DNA from: ZAX-1 sp046533095
Lineage (GTDB): Bacteria; Bacillota; Clostridia; Lachnospirales; Lachnospiraceae
Length of the DNA stretch: 64,000 nucleotides
NCBI GenBank assembly: GCA_046533095.1
Contig: JAJQRA010000017.1
Coordinates: forward strand, 1 to 64,000
Direction: 5' to 3'
The notes beneath the pieces were generated by a model. The model was not told the DNA's origin. It ran no database searches and saw nothing but the letters and a program-made list of their open reading frames with translations. Each line of letters begins with the position of its first letter. The stretch's first letter is position 1. Positions 43,833 through 52,923 of this stretch are shown here, piece after piece. The position numbers and the translations under genes are program-made.

Positions 43833-44999
43833 TTATAAATTTGCTTTTACAATTTCTAACATTCGACTCATTTGATGGATATAGGTGTAATTATCCCGCA
43901 CTTTCTTGTATCCATTGATCGCTATTTGCAGTCGTTCTTTTTCATGGCTTAAATAATAATCTGCCTTTTCTTGCAATTCTGCCAGATTATGAAAAACTTC
44001 AATGTCTTCCCCGATAATAAAGAGGTCATCAATTTCCTCTTGATAGTTGGTTAAAACGAATCCGCCACAACCCATAATATCAAATATCCTTTGCGGAAGT
44101 CCTGTTTCAATGGAAGGCAATGTAATATTTAAATTTATTTTGCTTAGATAAAACACTTTATTCATTTCTGTATAATAATCTATACTTTCATGAAATATAA
44201 CATTCTGTAAATGAGGGTTATTGTTATGGGTATATAGGTGCGTAGAGTGATTTTGGGCTAATGTATTTAAAACGGTAATCCGATCCATTTCTGCAAGCTT
44301 TCTGGTTAACAGTAGAATGCCAAAATATAATTGGTTATCCAGTGTATACTGGTTCCATGAACCGGCAGCTAATGCTGTTTCCATGAAGGTCGCCAGTTCA
44401 TCGGAAACACGAGGCCAAGGTTTTGGGTGTTCCCAATTGCATAAGTTTTTTGCCAAATATAGTTTTAGCTCGTTGGCAAAATTGTCTGGAAAGTAGTGGA
44501 TGGAAGCGTTATAAAAATTATCCTCATATAAATGTCCAACAAATGAAATATCAGCAGAATACTTTTTTATATCGCTATTGGTAATGTCTAGCTTACCTGT
44601 GCGGGAAAGATTCGTTGCCATGGGCAGATGGTATAGGTGAGCAATATTTTCCTTTGCTATACGCATATATTCCGCCTTGTCAAAGATAAACGTGTAATTA
44701 TGGGGATTATAAATCGCATGGTCAAACAAAGATACCAAAGGGGAATCGTAAGTCCATGAAATATAGGGTATACCCATTTCCTCACACATATTTGATATAA
44801 TAGGAAAAAAAATATAGGAAATTAAAAAATCAAATTGGTTCAATTCTATCGTAGCACGTAAAGCCTGGTAGGCATTATTATCGATAACAAGTGGATTAAA
44901 TTCATATTGATCAAAAACTTCTACTTCGTAATTCAGTTCAAGCAGAGCCCATGGAATATCGCAGACAGACCGTGTTGCATTCACATATAAAAATTTCAT
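43833..44999 (-). CDS. CgeB-like glycosyltransferase (minus strand, third)
   Basis: 388 residues, ATG with AGAGGAAG upstream. 'FLISYIFFPIISNMCEEMGIPYISWTYDSPLVSLF', 'NYTFIFDKAEYMRI' and 'IETGLPQRIFDIMGCGGFVLTNYQEEI' are shared with 36690 and 38006; the middle is divergent, suggesting a different acceptor or sugar. Transcribed divergently from 45179 from a 179-bp shared control region, which also exists as a split copy near 39.5/41.3 kb. Confidence 0.82.
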   Translation of the reverse strand: MKFLYVNATRSVCDIPWALLELNYEVEVFDQYEFNPLVIDNNAYQALRATIELNQFDFLISYIFFPIISNMCEEMGIPYISWTYDSPLVSLFDHAIYNPHNYTFIFDKAEYMRIAKENIAHLYHLPMATNLSRTGKLDITNSDIKKYSADISFVGHLYEDNFYNASIHYFPDNFANELKLYLAKNLCNWEHPKPWPRVSDELATFMETALAAGSWNQYTLDNQLYFGILLLTRKLAEMDRITVLNTLAQNHSTHLYTHNNNPHLQNVIFHESIDYYTEMNKVFYLSKINLNITLPSIETGLPQRIFDIMGCGGFVLTNYQEEIDDLFIIGEDIEVFHNLAELQEKADYYLSHEKERLQIAINGYKKVRDNYTYIHQMSRMLEIVKANL

Positions 45000-45014
45000 C
45001 CATTCTTCCTCTCT

Positions 45015-45176
45015 TCCTCCTATGCAATTTTATTGCTATTTTGTATAAATACAATGATATGCTGTTAGTTTAACATAATTAAAGACAAAAAACTACAGAA
45101 TATTAAATTGTTATGATTGATTATTTTAAATCTGCATAGTATAATATCTATGAACTTGTGTCAGAAAAGAGGTACA
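45015..45176. promoter_or_regulatory. Intact divergent promoter cassette
   Basis: Rightward: TTGATT (45117-45122), 17 bp, TATAAT (45140-45145), then AGAAAAGAGG as ribosome site for the GTG at 45179. Leftward: TTAATT and TATCAT spaced 17 bp for the gene at 43833. A second, interrupted copy lies at 39471-39563 plus 41253-41327. Confidence 0.7.
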
Positions 45177-45178
45177 TT

Positions 45179-47008
45179 GTGGATAAAATAATTAGTATTA
45201 TCATTCCCTGCTATAATTCAGAAGAACTTTTAGATCATTGTTTTACATCGATAAGAGAGCAGACCCTTGGAATGGATAAATTAGAAGTTGTTTTTATCAA
45301 TGATGCTTCTACAGATGCCACATTAGATAAGTTGCTAAACTATGAAAAACGCTTTCCAGAATCTGTTATTGTGATCAATTCACCTGTAAATAAGAAACAG
45401 AATGGAGCGAGAAATCTTGGATTAGAACGTGCAACAGGAACATATGTTATGTTTGTCAACGCAGATGACTGGGTGAAACCGCAACTATGCGAAACATTGT
45501 ATAAGATTGCACAGGAATACGACACAGATATAATCCAGCATCCTTGTATATATTATTTTAGTGAAACTGTGCAGGAACAAGAAGAAGGCTTGCGCTATGG
45601 TGTCTTGAATGCAGATGATAGAAATATAAAACGAGAGCTATTAATTGGTATGTATATGACCTTTGGAAGCCAAAATAAATTTTATAAGCATTCGCTTATT
45701 CAAAAAGTAGGGGCAAGATTCGTAGAACAGCTTGCCTGTGAGGAAGCATCTTTTGTCTATCCCTTGTTGTTTGAAGCAAAGAAATTATACTGTATGTCAG
45801 AAAGTATGTATTATTGCCGTCAATCGAGCGTAACAGGTATTGCTCGGGCAAATCCAGATCAGATCTACGACCGTCCAAAGGCTCAACTGCATTTACTGAA
45901 AGAAATATCAACGAATCAAGAGCGAACCAATACGTTTTACAATGAAATAGAATTTTATTTTTTATATACATATTATGTAGAAACAGTATATTTGGCGGGA
46001 TCCCAAAATTTGGCTCTTGGGATCGATTATTTTGAAGGAATGCAAAAACTGGTACAGGAATTGTTCCCCGAATATGAACAGAATCCCTATTTGAAATTAA
46101 GCGTATGTTGTAATGTGATGGAAACGCTAAAGTCTGTGCATAAGAAATTTACTCAGCAAGAATTAGTAGGCTATTGCGAATGGGTCGCTAGGCAATTAGA
46201 ATGTAGTCGAAAGAACAATTTTATGTTGCTTAGGGAGGTAGAAAACGAAATGAATCAACAGATTGCAGAAAAAATTGAGCAGGATAAATTGAAAACAAAA
46301 GAGTGGTATGATAGGTTTGGCATTCATCTAGAGGAGCAGTATCAAAAAATTGATATGCTCTTAAAGCATGCAAGAGAGGACGAGGCAAAGTCGCTGCTCG
46401 CATTTTTAAAAGAAGACGAATTTCGCTCTGCGTATGCCTACATGGATTCTTCTATTGCACAAATGTATATAATACTTAGTATATATGGGATGGAACTTTC
46501 GGAAAATGTGGCACATACGATTTTAGAACATGGAGAAACAATGAGGGAACTCATAGATTATTATTTGAGCTTAAAGTTTCAAATTTGGAGAGTGGAATTT
46601 GAGTATCTATCAGAAGTAGAAAAAATGAAGAAGGACTGCCCAGAGTTTGATTCAAGTAAAGATGGCAATACCAAAACGGAAATGAACATGATTGATTTTT
46701 TTACAAAAAACAACGTTTCGGTTCCGGCGATAAAATATATCTTACACACGGCTTCTTTTGATAAATTAAATACTGCTTGTAGAGTGGCTTTGCTTTTAAA
46801 AAAACACAAACGGCAAGGACAAGCATTTGCGATATTTAGCTATGCACTTGAATTAAGCCCGGGAGAAGAAGTGATTCTATGTGAAATGGCAGATATCTGT
46901 TATATGAATCAGAAAAAAGAAGGAATGCTGCATTGTATCGATTTGATCAAAAAGCCGACTGGTATTTTAGAAATTTATAGGGAAAAGTGGAGGGATAATG
47001 GTGAATGA
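45179..47008 (+). CDS. GT2 family glycosyltransferase with helical C-terminal region
   Basis: 609 residues from GTG at 45179; the upstream GTG at 45158 would sit almost at the predicted transcript start. Residues 1-220 are a GT2 domain: 'ISIIIPCYNSEELLDHCFTSIREQ', 'FINDASTDATLDKL', 'GARNLGLERATGTYVMFVNADDW' with NADDW as the metal-binding acidic site. After about residue 330 the chain is helical and Glu/Lys-rich with TPR-like features near the end. The next gene overlaps by 11 bp. Confidence 0.85.
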   Translation: MDKIISIIIPCYNSEELLDHCFTSIREQTLGMDKLEVVFINDASTDATLDKLLNYEKRFPESVIVINSPVNKKQNGARNLGLERATGTYVMFVNADDWVKPQLCETLYKIAQEYDTDIIQHPCIYYFSETVQEQEEGLRYGVLNADDRNIKRELLIGMYMTFGSQNKFYKHSLIQKVGARFVEQLACEEASFVYPLLFEAKKLYCMSESMYYCRQSSVTGIARANPDQIYDRPKAQLHLLKEISTNQERTNTFYNEIEFYFLYTYYVETVYLAGSQNLALGIDYFEGMQKLVQELFPEYEQNPYLKLSVCCNVMETLKSVHKKFTQQELVGYCEWVARQLECSRKNNFMLLREVENEMNQQIAEKIEQDKLKTKEWYDRFGIHLEEQYQKIDMLLKHAREDEAKSLLAFLKEDEFRSAYAYMDSSIAQMYIILSIYGMELSENVAHTILEHGETMRELIDYYLSLKFQIWRVEFEYLSEVEKMKKDCPEFDSSKDGNTKTEMNMIDFFTKNNVSVPAIKYILHTASFDKLNTACRVALLLKKHKRQGQAFAIFSYALELSPGEEVILCEMADICYMNQKKEGMLHCIDLIKKPTGILEIYREKWRDNGE

Positions 47009-47651
47009 TTGGAAATTTTGCTTTATCATTTGTACAAATCATGTAATATATGAAAAAGAATGTATTCACTATATTAAAGCACTAAGGATACCAGAAAATT
47101 ATGAAATCGAAATTGTCTGCATAAAGGGAGCGATTTCCATGACATCGGGCTATACCGAAGCAATGGAAAAGACAGACGCAAAATATAAAATTTATTTACA
47201 CCAAGACGTGTTTATCGTGAATCAGAACATATTGTATGATATATTAAAATTGTTTGAAGATAAAACAATTGGTATGATCGGAGTGGTCGGATTTCTTGAA
47301 TTTAATAGAGCGGGTGTTATGTGGGAAGGGGAAAGGGTAGGAATGCTTTACACAAATACTGTGGTAGTAGCAAAGGGTGCTTTGTTTGGCGAAATAGAAG
47401 ATGATTATTGTAAAGTAGAAGCAATTGATGGGCTTATGATGATAACGCAATTTGACCTGCCATGGAGAAAAGATCTCTTTGATAAATGGGATTTTTATGA
47501 TATTTCACAAAGTGCGGAATTCCGGCGAAAGGGATATAGCATTGTTGTGCCGCAAACAACACTACCGTGGTGCATACACGATGATGGCTTTTTGAATATG
47601 GAATATTATTATGGGGAAAGGGAAAAATATATAAAAGAATACAGCCACTAG
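46998..47651 (+). CDS. Glycosyltransferase, PF13712-like, stand-alone
   Basis: 217 residues: 'FCFIICTNHVIYEKECIHYIKAL', 'GAISMTSGYTEAMEKTDAKYKIYLHQDVFIV' and 'DGLMMITQFDLPWRKDLFDKWDFYDISQSAEFRRKGYSIVVP'. Very similar to 52200. The HQD and PWR...W.FYD..QS motifs are shared by all three copies here. Overlap with the GT2 gene and 36 bp to the next suggest one operon. Confidence 0.82.
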   Translation: MVNDWKFCFIICTNHVIYEKECIHYIKALRIPENYEIEIVCIKGAISMTSGYTEAMEKTDAKYKIYLHQDVFIVNQNILYDILKLFEDKTIGMIGVVGFLEFNRAGVMWEGERVGMLYTNTVVVAKGALFGEIEDDYCKVEAIDGLMMITQFDLPWRKDLFDKWDFYDISQSAEFRRKGYSIVVPQTTLPWCIHDDGFLNMEYYYGEREKYIKEYSH

Positions 47652-47686
47652 TGTAAGGGAAAACATATGAAATGAGAGGTATATAG

Positions 47687-49444
47687 TTGGAAAACGTAGA
47701 AGGACAAGCGATAGGAAAGTACCAAAAACAGACATCAAACAATCAAAGGATGATAGCCTATACAGATATGCCATTTCATGAGCGTAAATATGATATCGTA
47801 TTTAACGAAGAATACAAGGATCCTGTCCTAATATATCATGATATAATAAATAAATATTCCGGGAAATTAGGAGAATTCGCTCATTTTATGATCGAAGATT
47901 TAAAGAAAAAGCCGAACCGGACATTGGAACAATGTTTGACCAAGGCGCTAGAATTATATCAAACGCCTGTTGCAGACGAGGATTTTTATGACTTACGAAA
48001 TGCTTTTAGGGGTGTTGACGAATACATTAGATATTACTTTATGGATAAAATGATACGAATGCTCATTGAACATAAGATGAAAGTACATGTTTTTGGATAT
48101 GAGTGGAGAGACTTTCAGTCAGAATATGTAGCGTATAGGGTCGTTGGAAAAGGGGATTGCTATACAGTACAAAAAGCAGTAGCGAATGCTAAAATTTCTA
48201 TACATATAAATGCTCATAGTGAAGGAAAATTTCAAGAAAGAATAGAAGCGGCGATGTTTGGCGGTGCAATTGCTGTAACAGATGAAAGCCCATATATTAA
48301 AGAAAATTTTACGAATGGAAAAGACATTGTGGTCTATTCGTTGGAAAATCTGGAAGAGCTACCCAAAAAGATCTTGGAGCTGCAAACGGATAAGAAAAAA
48401 ACATCCCAAATTGCAGCAAGCGGAAAAGAACTTGTTGCTAGTTGGCATAAAGTGGTATGCACGACACAGGAAGTCTTAGATAGCTTTTTTGAGTCTGATG
48501 AGGCATTATTAAAGGCGGAAAACAGTACATTACAGCAGATACTTTTAGAAACTAATTCTAATTTAGAACAAGTAGTGCACAAGAATGGTTTGCTGATGGA
48601 ACAAGTAGAATTATTTCGCAGACAAAAATTAAATATTCTTGTAGCGAGGATGATAAAAAGATATGAAAAAAATGCAGATCCAGAATTACGAAGCGTGATA
48701 GAATACGTGGTAAGGAACAAGGATCTTCAGACATTCAATTATGATTTTGTGAGTAAATACGTTGATTTGGACTATTGCAATGCCATACATTATGATGAAA
48801 AAGCAGCAATGTACTACATAGATAGTAGGCATAAAAAAACGTATTTTCCAAAAAAATATACGAGAGAAAAAGCCGTCTACCAATTTAGATTTCTTTCTAT
48901 GGAGCAGGACGAGGAATCACCACATTTATATTGTGATAGACAGTTTGATGTGCCGGATGGTGGGATTGTAATCGATGCAGGTGCCGGGGAAGGAAACTTT
49001 TCCTTGGATATTATCGAGCGTATAAAAAAAATTTATATAATAGAAAGCGAACATGAATGGGTCGAAGCACTTGAAAAAACCTTTGAACCATGGAAAGGAA
49101 AAGTGGTTATCGTAGAAAAAATGCTTGGCTGCGTGAATGATGATACTCATATTACAATTGACACATTGGTGGAAGAGGCAGAAGTAAATTTCATAAAAAT
49201 GGATGTGGAAGGAATGGAGGAGGAGTGCTTAAGGGGTGCCACACGCATTCTTTTCGATAGTACCAATATCAAATGCGCGATATGCTCTTATCATAAAAGA
49301 AATGCAGAACAGAATATTAGGCTTATTTTAGAAAAATATGGCTTTTATACGACCACGACAAAAGGATATATGTTTTTTTTAGACGATATCGATAGTTTTG
49401 TGGAAGGCGAATTGCGGCACGGCATTGTCAGAGGGGTGAAATGA
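47687..49444 (+). CDS. Fusion of CgeB-like glycosyltransferase domain and FkbM methyltransferase
   Basis: 585 residues from TTG with GAGAGGTATA upstream. Residues about 100-265 carry a CgeB C-terminal domain ('KVHVFGYEWRDF', 'FQERIEAAMFGGAIAVTDESPYIKENF'), then a coiled coil (265-320), then an FkbM domain from about 410: 'VIDAGAGEGNFSLDII' (SAM loop), 'IDTLVEEAEVNFIKMDVEGMEEECLRGA'. It could add a sugar and methylate it. The glycosyltransferase N-terminal half is short, so transfer activity is less certain than methylation. Confidence 0.78.
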   Translation: MENVEGQAIGKYQKQTSNNQRMIAYTDMPFHERKYDIVFNEEYKDPVLIYHDIINKYSGKLGEFAHFMIEDLKKKPNRTLEQCLTKALELYQTPVADEDFYDLRNAFRGVDEYIRYYFMDKMIRMLIEHKMKVHVFGYEWRDFQSEYVAYRVVGKGDCYTVQKAVANAKISIHINAHSEGKFQERIEAAMFGGAIAVTDESPYIKENFTNGKDIVVYSLENLEELPKKILELQTDKKKTSQIAASGKELVASWHKVVCTTQEVLDSFFESDEALLKAENSTLQQILLETNSNLEQVVHKNGLLMEQVELFRRQKLNILVARMIKRYEKNADPELRSVIEYVVRNKDLQTFNYDFVSKYVDLDYCNAIHYDEKAAMYYIDSRHKKTYFPKKYTREKAVYQFRFLSMEQDEESPHLYCDRQFDVPDGGIVIDAGAGEGNFSLDIIERIKKIYIIESEHEWVEALEKTFEPWKGKVVIVEKMLGCVNDDTHITIDTLVEEAEVNFIKMDVEGMEEECLRGATRILFDSTNIKCAICSYHKRNAEQNIRLILEKYGFYTTTTKGYMFFLDDIDSFVEGELRHGIVRGVK

Positions 49445-49451
49445 AACAGCT

Positions 49452-49966
49452 ATGGAAGATAGGGCATTAACGCTAGCCGATAGAACTAAGGTACTGACAA
49501 CTGAAATAGAACAATTAAAAGAAGTAAACTTCCACCATGCAATGGAACTGCAAACGGTACATGAAGGAACGAGCCATGCATATGCGGCATTGAATGAACT
49601 GGTTTTACATATAACAAAATTAAGGGATGATTTTACCAAAGTCCAGAAGATGGAGCAGCTTTGCGCGAGCTATAGTGCGAATGCAAAATATGAACTATTA
49701 GATCCGAATCTAGTTTTGGAACGCTATTTTCAGCCTAAATTTTACAGCATAGAAGAAACGACTTTTCAAATTATTTCCGAGAAAAAATCGCTTGCCAAGC
49801 CGTTGATATAGGGCACATAGACATGGAATATGAATGGTTTTTGGCAGGCAGAGGGGAAAAGACGAGTGTGCCATACAAATATAATAATGAGCTAAAAGCC
49901 GGAGACCAAGTAGAAGATTTAAAAGACCCCGAATATGAAAGCCAAATTATTGCGCGGTTTGACTAA
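49452..49966 (+). pseudogene. Deleted copy of the GT-D-fold glycosyltransferase at 50048
   Basis: 119 codons correspond to the coiled N-terminal region and 'LDPNLVLERYFQPKFYSIEETTFQIISEKKSLA' of the intact gene. At a shared CAAG the sequence jumps 584 bp and, in another frame, gives 'DMEYEWFLAGRGEKTSVPYKYNNEL', ending at 49966. The catalytic RFGDGE region is lost. Confidence 0.88.
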
Positions 49967-50047
49967 GATCCAAATAGATGGACTGTTGCTTGGGTTAGCT
50001 AAGGGCTCAGTGGAATACCTATAGATTGACGGAAGATGAGGGAAAAG

Positions 50048-51148
50048 ATGGAAAATAGAATAAAAGAACAGTTAGGGATCGTAGAGGTACTGACCAGTGA
50101 ATTAGCAAAACTAAAAGAAGAAAACATCAGTCTGGAAGCAGATTTCTTGCATGTGAGCAAAGCTGTTGAGCAATCTTTTCGTGTAATAAAGGAACTAATG
50201 CTACAGGTGTCAAAATTAGAGGAGGAGTCTAACCGGTTGCTGGCGATTGGACGGGTTGCTTTTGTTCGAACCAATAATGCAAAATATGAAATACTGGATC
50301 CTAATTTTGCTTTATCACAATCTTTTTATCCTAAATTTTATACGATAGAAGAAACATTGTTTCAAATTATTTCTGAAAAGAAATCGCTTGCAAGATTCGG
50401 AGATGGTGAATTTGCTATTATAACAAATGAGAGAAATATCGGATACCAAAAATTAGATGATATGTTGCGTGTTCGGTTAAAGGAAGTTTTAAAATCAAAA
50501 CACCCAAATTTACTTATCGCGATAGCGAATAATTATGGAAATCTAGATAAATATACAGATGATGCAGCGGATGGAATACGAGACTATATGAATGAGCAAA
50601 CAAGAAAACAGCATAGGGAGCTTCTTGATATAGAAAGGAAATATCACGATACGTACACAACACGCCCCTATGTATGCTACCGGGACAACTGTACCGATGC
50701 TCCGAAAAAAAGATTTGACAAATTAAAAGAAGTATGGAAAGATAGAAATGTAATTATTGTAGAAGGGGCACAAACACGAATTGGTGTTCGTAACGATTTA
50801 TTATCTGGTGCGGCACAGGTAAGGAGAATTTTAGCACCGGCTACCAATTCCTTTGACAGATATGATGCACTGCTCAATGCTTCTTTGGACTTTGCAAAGC
50901 AAAATACCCTATTTTTAGTGGCGTTAGGTCCGTCGGCAGAGGTGCTAGTCTATGATTTGACCCTGAAAGGATTTCAAGCTGTTGATATAGGGCATGCAGA
51001 TATGGAATATGAATGGTTTTTGGCGGGCAAAGGAAAACGAACTAGTGTACCATACAAATATAATTATGAGGTATATGGGGGGGATCAAGTAGAGGATTTA
51101 AAAGATTCTGTGTATGAGAGTCAAATTATTGCTAGATTTGAATTGTAA
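50048..51148 (+). CDS. GT-D-fold glycosyltransferase (DUF1792/SP_1767-like)
   Basis: 366 residues from ATG 50048 with GAGGG upstream; an ATG at 50036 is nearly as good. A 75-residue coiled coil is followed by 'LFQIISEKKSLARFGDGEFAII', where RFGDGE is the DGE metal-binding signature of GT-D enzymes, then 'LLIAIANNYGNL', 'VIIVEGAQTRIGVRNDLLSGA' and 'LFLVALGPSAEVLVYDL', all typical of the family, ending 'ADMEYEWFLAGK'. In streptococci such enzymes extend O-glycans on a surface adhesin; here flagellin is the likely acceptor (inference). Confidence 0.85.
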   Translation: MENRIKEQLGIVEVLTSELAKLKEENISLEADFLHVSKAVEQSFRVIKELMLQVSKLEEESNRLLAIGRVAFVRTNNAKYEILDPNFALSQSFYPKFYTIEETLFQIISEKKSLARFGDGEFAIITNERNIGYQKLDDMLRVRLKEVLKSKHPNLLIAIANNYGNLDKYTDDAADGIRDYMNEQTRKQHRELLDIERKYHDTYTTRPYVCYRDNCTDAPKKRFDKLKEVWKDRNVIIVEGAQTRIGVRNDLLSGAAQVRRILAPATNSFDRYDALLNASLDFAKQNTLFLVALGPSAEVLVYDLTLKGFQAVDIGHADMEYEWFLAGKGKRTSVPYKYNYEVYGGDQVEDLKDSVYESQIIARFEL

Positions 51149-51237
51149 TACGTGAAAAAATATGGAGCTGGTATACCTTTAAGGAACATGCAAATGCGAT
51201 TGAACGAAACGTAAGCCACAAGGGAAAGGCTGATTTT

Positions 51238-52176
51238 ATGAAAATTGTATCATTAACAAGCGGACTTGGCAATCAAATATATCAATATATATTCTCACGC
51301 TATCTGGAGAAAACAGCACAAGGAAAGGTTTTTCTTGATGATAGCTGGTATTGGTGCAGCATGAATGCACAAATACATCAAGGATATGAACTTGAACGAG
51401 CATTTGGAATCAAGCCAAAATGCCTGAGTGGACAATTTTACCGAAAAGACTGGAAGTTAATCGTTGAGCTTACCACTGTAAAAAGAAAGATACCAATGAT
51501 TTCCTTGCTAAAACAACTGGGGATTCTTGGTTTAGATACCGTATTATTGATAGAAGAATACCCTCCTTTCATAGCGGATATGAATTCCTATGAGACTCCA
51601 TATACCGGCAATGTCAGCACAATGAAGCCATTCTCTTTTTCACACAATGTTGGAAAAACGGGGAGGCTTGATGTTTATTATAAAGGAGTATTTCTTAATG
51701 TCCATTGGTTTCAATATATACGAGATACGATGATACAAGAATTAACATTCGTACCAGTGGAGGATGACTATAATAAGAACATGATGGAGCAAATCCGAAA
51801 CGTTCATTCTGTGGCACTTCACGTGAGACGTGGTGATTATGTTGAACTAGGTTTGCAGTTAGGGTTTGAACACTATTTAAAACCGGTAGAAGTAATGAAA
51901 GACTACGTGTGCGACCCGACTTTTTTTATTTTTTCTGATGACATTGCATTTTGTGAGAAACATATTGATGAGATGGGCCTATGCAAAGGGAAAGATAAAA
52001 TTGTTTTCGTAAATGGCAACACCGGAGTCAACAGTTTTCGTGATATGCAACTCATGAGCCTGTGTAAAAATATGATTCCTGCGAACAGCACATTTAGCTG
52101 GATAGCAGCGATGCTGAATCAAAATCCAAATAAGTATATACATGAGCCACAGTCATTCGGAATAGATATGATTTAA
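51238..52176 (+). CDS. GT11 family glycosyltransferase, alpha-1,2-fucosyltransferase-like (first)
   Basis: 312 residues, ATG after AAGGGAAAGG. 'SGLGNQIYQYIFSRYLE' at the N-terminus, HVRRGDYVELG (residues about 197-207; the nucleotide-binding HxRRxDY motif of GT11), 'FFIFSDDIAFCE' and 'SFRDMQLMSLCKNMIPANSTFSWIAAML' are the family's motifs in order. It probably transfers fucose or a related sugar from a GDP donor. A close paralogue lies at 58692. Confidence 0.88.
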   Translation: MKIVSLTSGLGNQIYQYIFSRYLEKTAQGKVFLDDSWYWCSMNAQIHQGYELERAFGIKPKCLSGQFYRKDWKLIVELTTVKRKIPMISLLKQLGILGLDTVLLIEEYPPFIADMNSYETPYTGNVSTMKPFSFSHNVGKTGRLDVYYKGVFLNVHWFQYIRDTMIQELTFVPVEDDYNKNMMEQIRNVHSVALHVRRGDYVELGLQLGFEHYLKPVEVMKDYVCDPTFFIFSDDIAFCEKHIDEMGLCKGKDKIVFVNGNTGVNSFRDMQLMSLCKNMIPANSTFSWIAAMLNQNPNKYIHEPQSFGIDMI

Positions 52177-52199
52177 AGGGACGCAAGACAAATGGGAGA

Positions 52200-52865
52200 A
52201 TGACAGTGGATAATCAAAAGTTTTGTTTTATAATTTGCACAAATCATGAGATATATGAAAAAGAATGTATCCATTATATTGAAATGCTTCATATCCCGAA
52301 AGGATATGAGATAGATGTTCTTTGTATAAAGGGTGCAACATCGATGACATCTGGATATAACGAAGGAATGAAAAATACAGATGCAAAATATAAAATCTAC
52401 CTGCACCAGGATGTGTTTATCATAAATCAAAATCTATTATATGATATCTTAAAATTATGTGAGGACGAAACAGTTGGTATGATAGGAGTTGTAGGTAATT
52501 TGACATTTCGGGATGTAAGATTGAACCAGACAGAGGGGGTTGTAGGTACGGTTTATCTAGATTCTATACTTTTTGCAAAATCATGTTTGTATGGCATAGC
52601 AAAAGCAGATTATTGTGAAGTAGAAGTGCTTGATGGACTTCTTATGATTACACAATTTGATCTACCGTGGAGGGAAGATATATTTACAAAATGGGATTTT
52701 TATGATTGTTCGCAAAGTAGGGAATATCAACGGAAAGGTTATAAGGTGGTTGTACCCAAAATGGAAATGCCATGGTGCATACATGATTTAGGCTTTCTGA
52801 ATCTGGAACATTATCATAGCGAAAGGGAAACGTATATAAAAGAATATAAGGAGTTTGTTGACTAG
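52200..52865 (+). CDS. Glycosyltransferase, PF13712-like, stand-alone (second)
   Basis: 221 residues, ATG after ATGGGAGA. Paralogue of 46998 with 'FCFIICTNHEIYEKECIHYIEML', 'DAKYKIYLHQDVFII' and 'PWREDIFTKWDFYDCSQSREYQRKGYKVVVP'. The 24 bp after the fucosyltransferase and 58 bp to the methyltransferase suggest a shared transcript. Confidence 0.82.
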   Translation: MTVDNQKFCFIICTNHEIYEKECIHYIEMLHIPKGYEIDVLCIKGATSMTSGYNEGMKNTDAKYKIYLHQDVFIINQNLLYDILKLCEDETVGMIGVVGNLTFRDVRLNQTEGVVGTVYLDSILFAKSCLYGIAKADYCEVEVLDGLLMITQFDLPWREDIFTKWDFYDCSQSREYQRKGYKVVVPKMEMPWCIHDLGFLNLEHYHSERETYIKEYKEFVD

Positions 52866-52923
52866 CGAAAAGCGATTGATGCTTCCGAAATTCCTATTTG
52901 ACATATATAAAAAGGGTGGAAAA

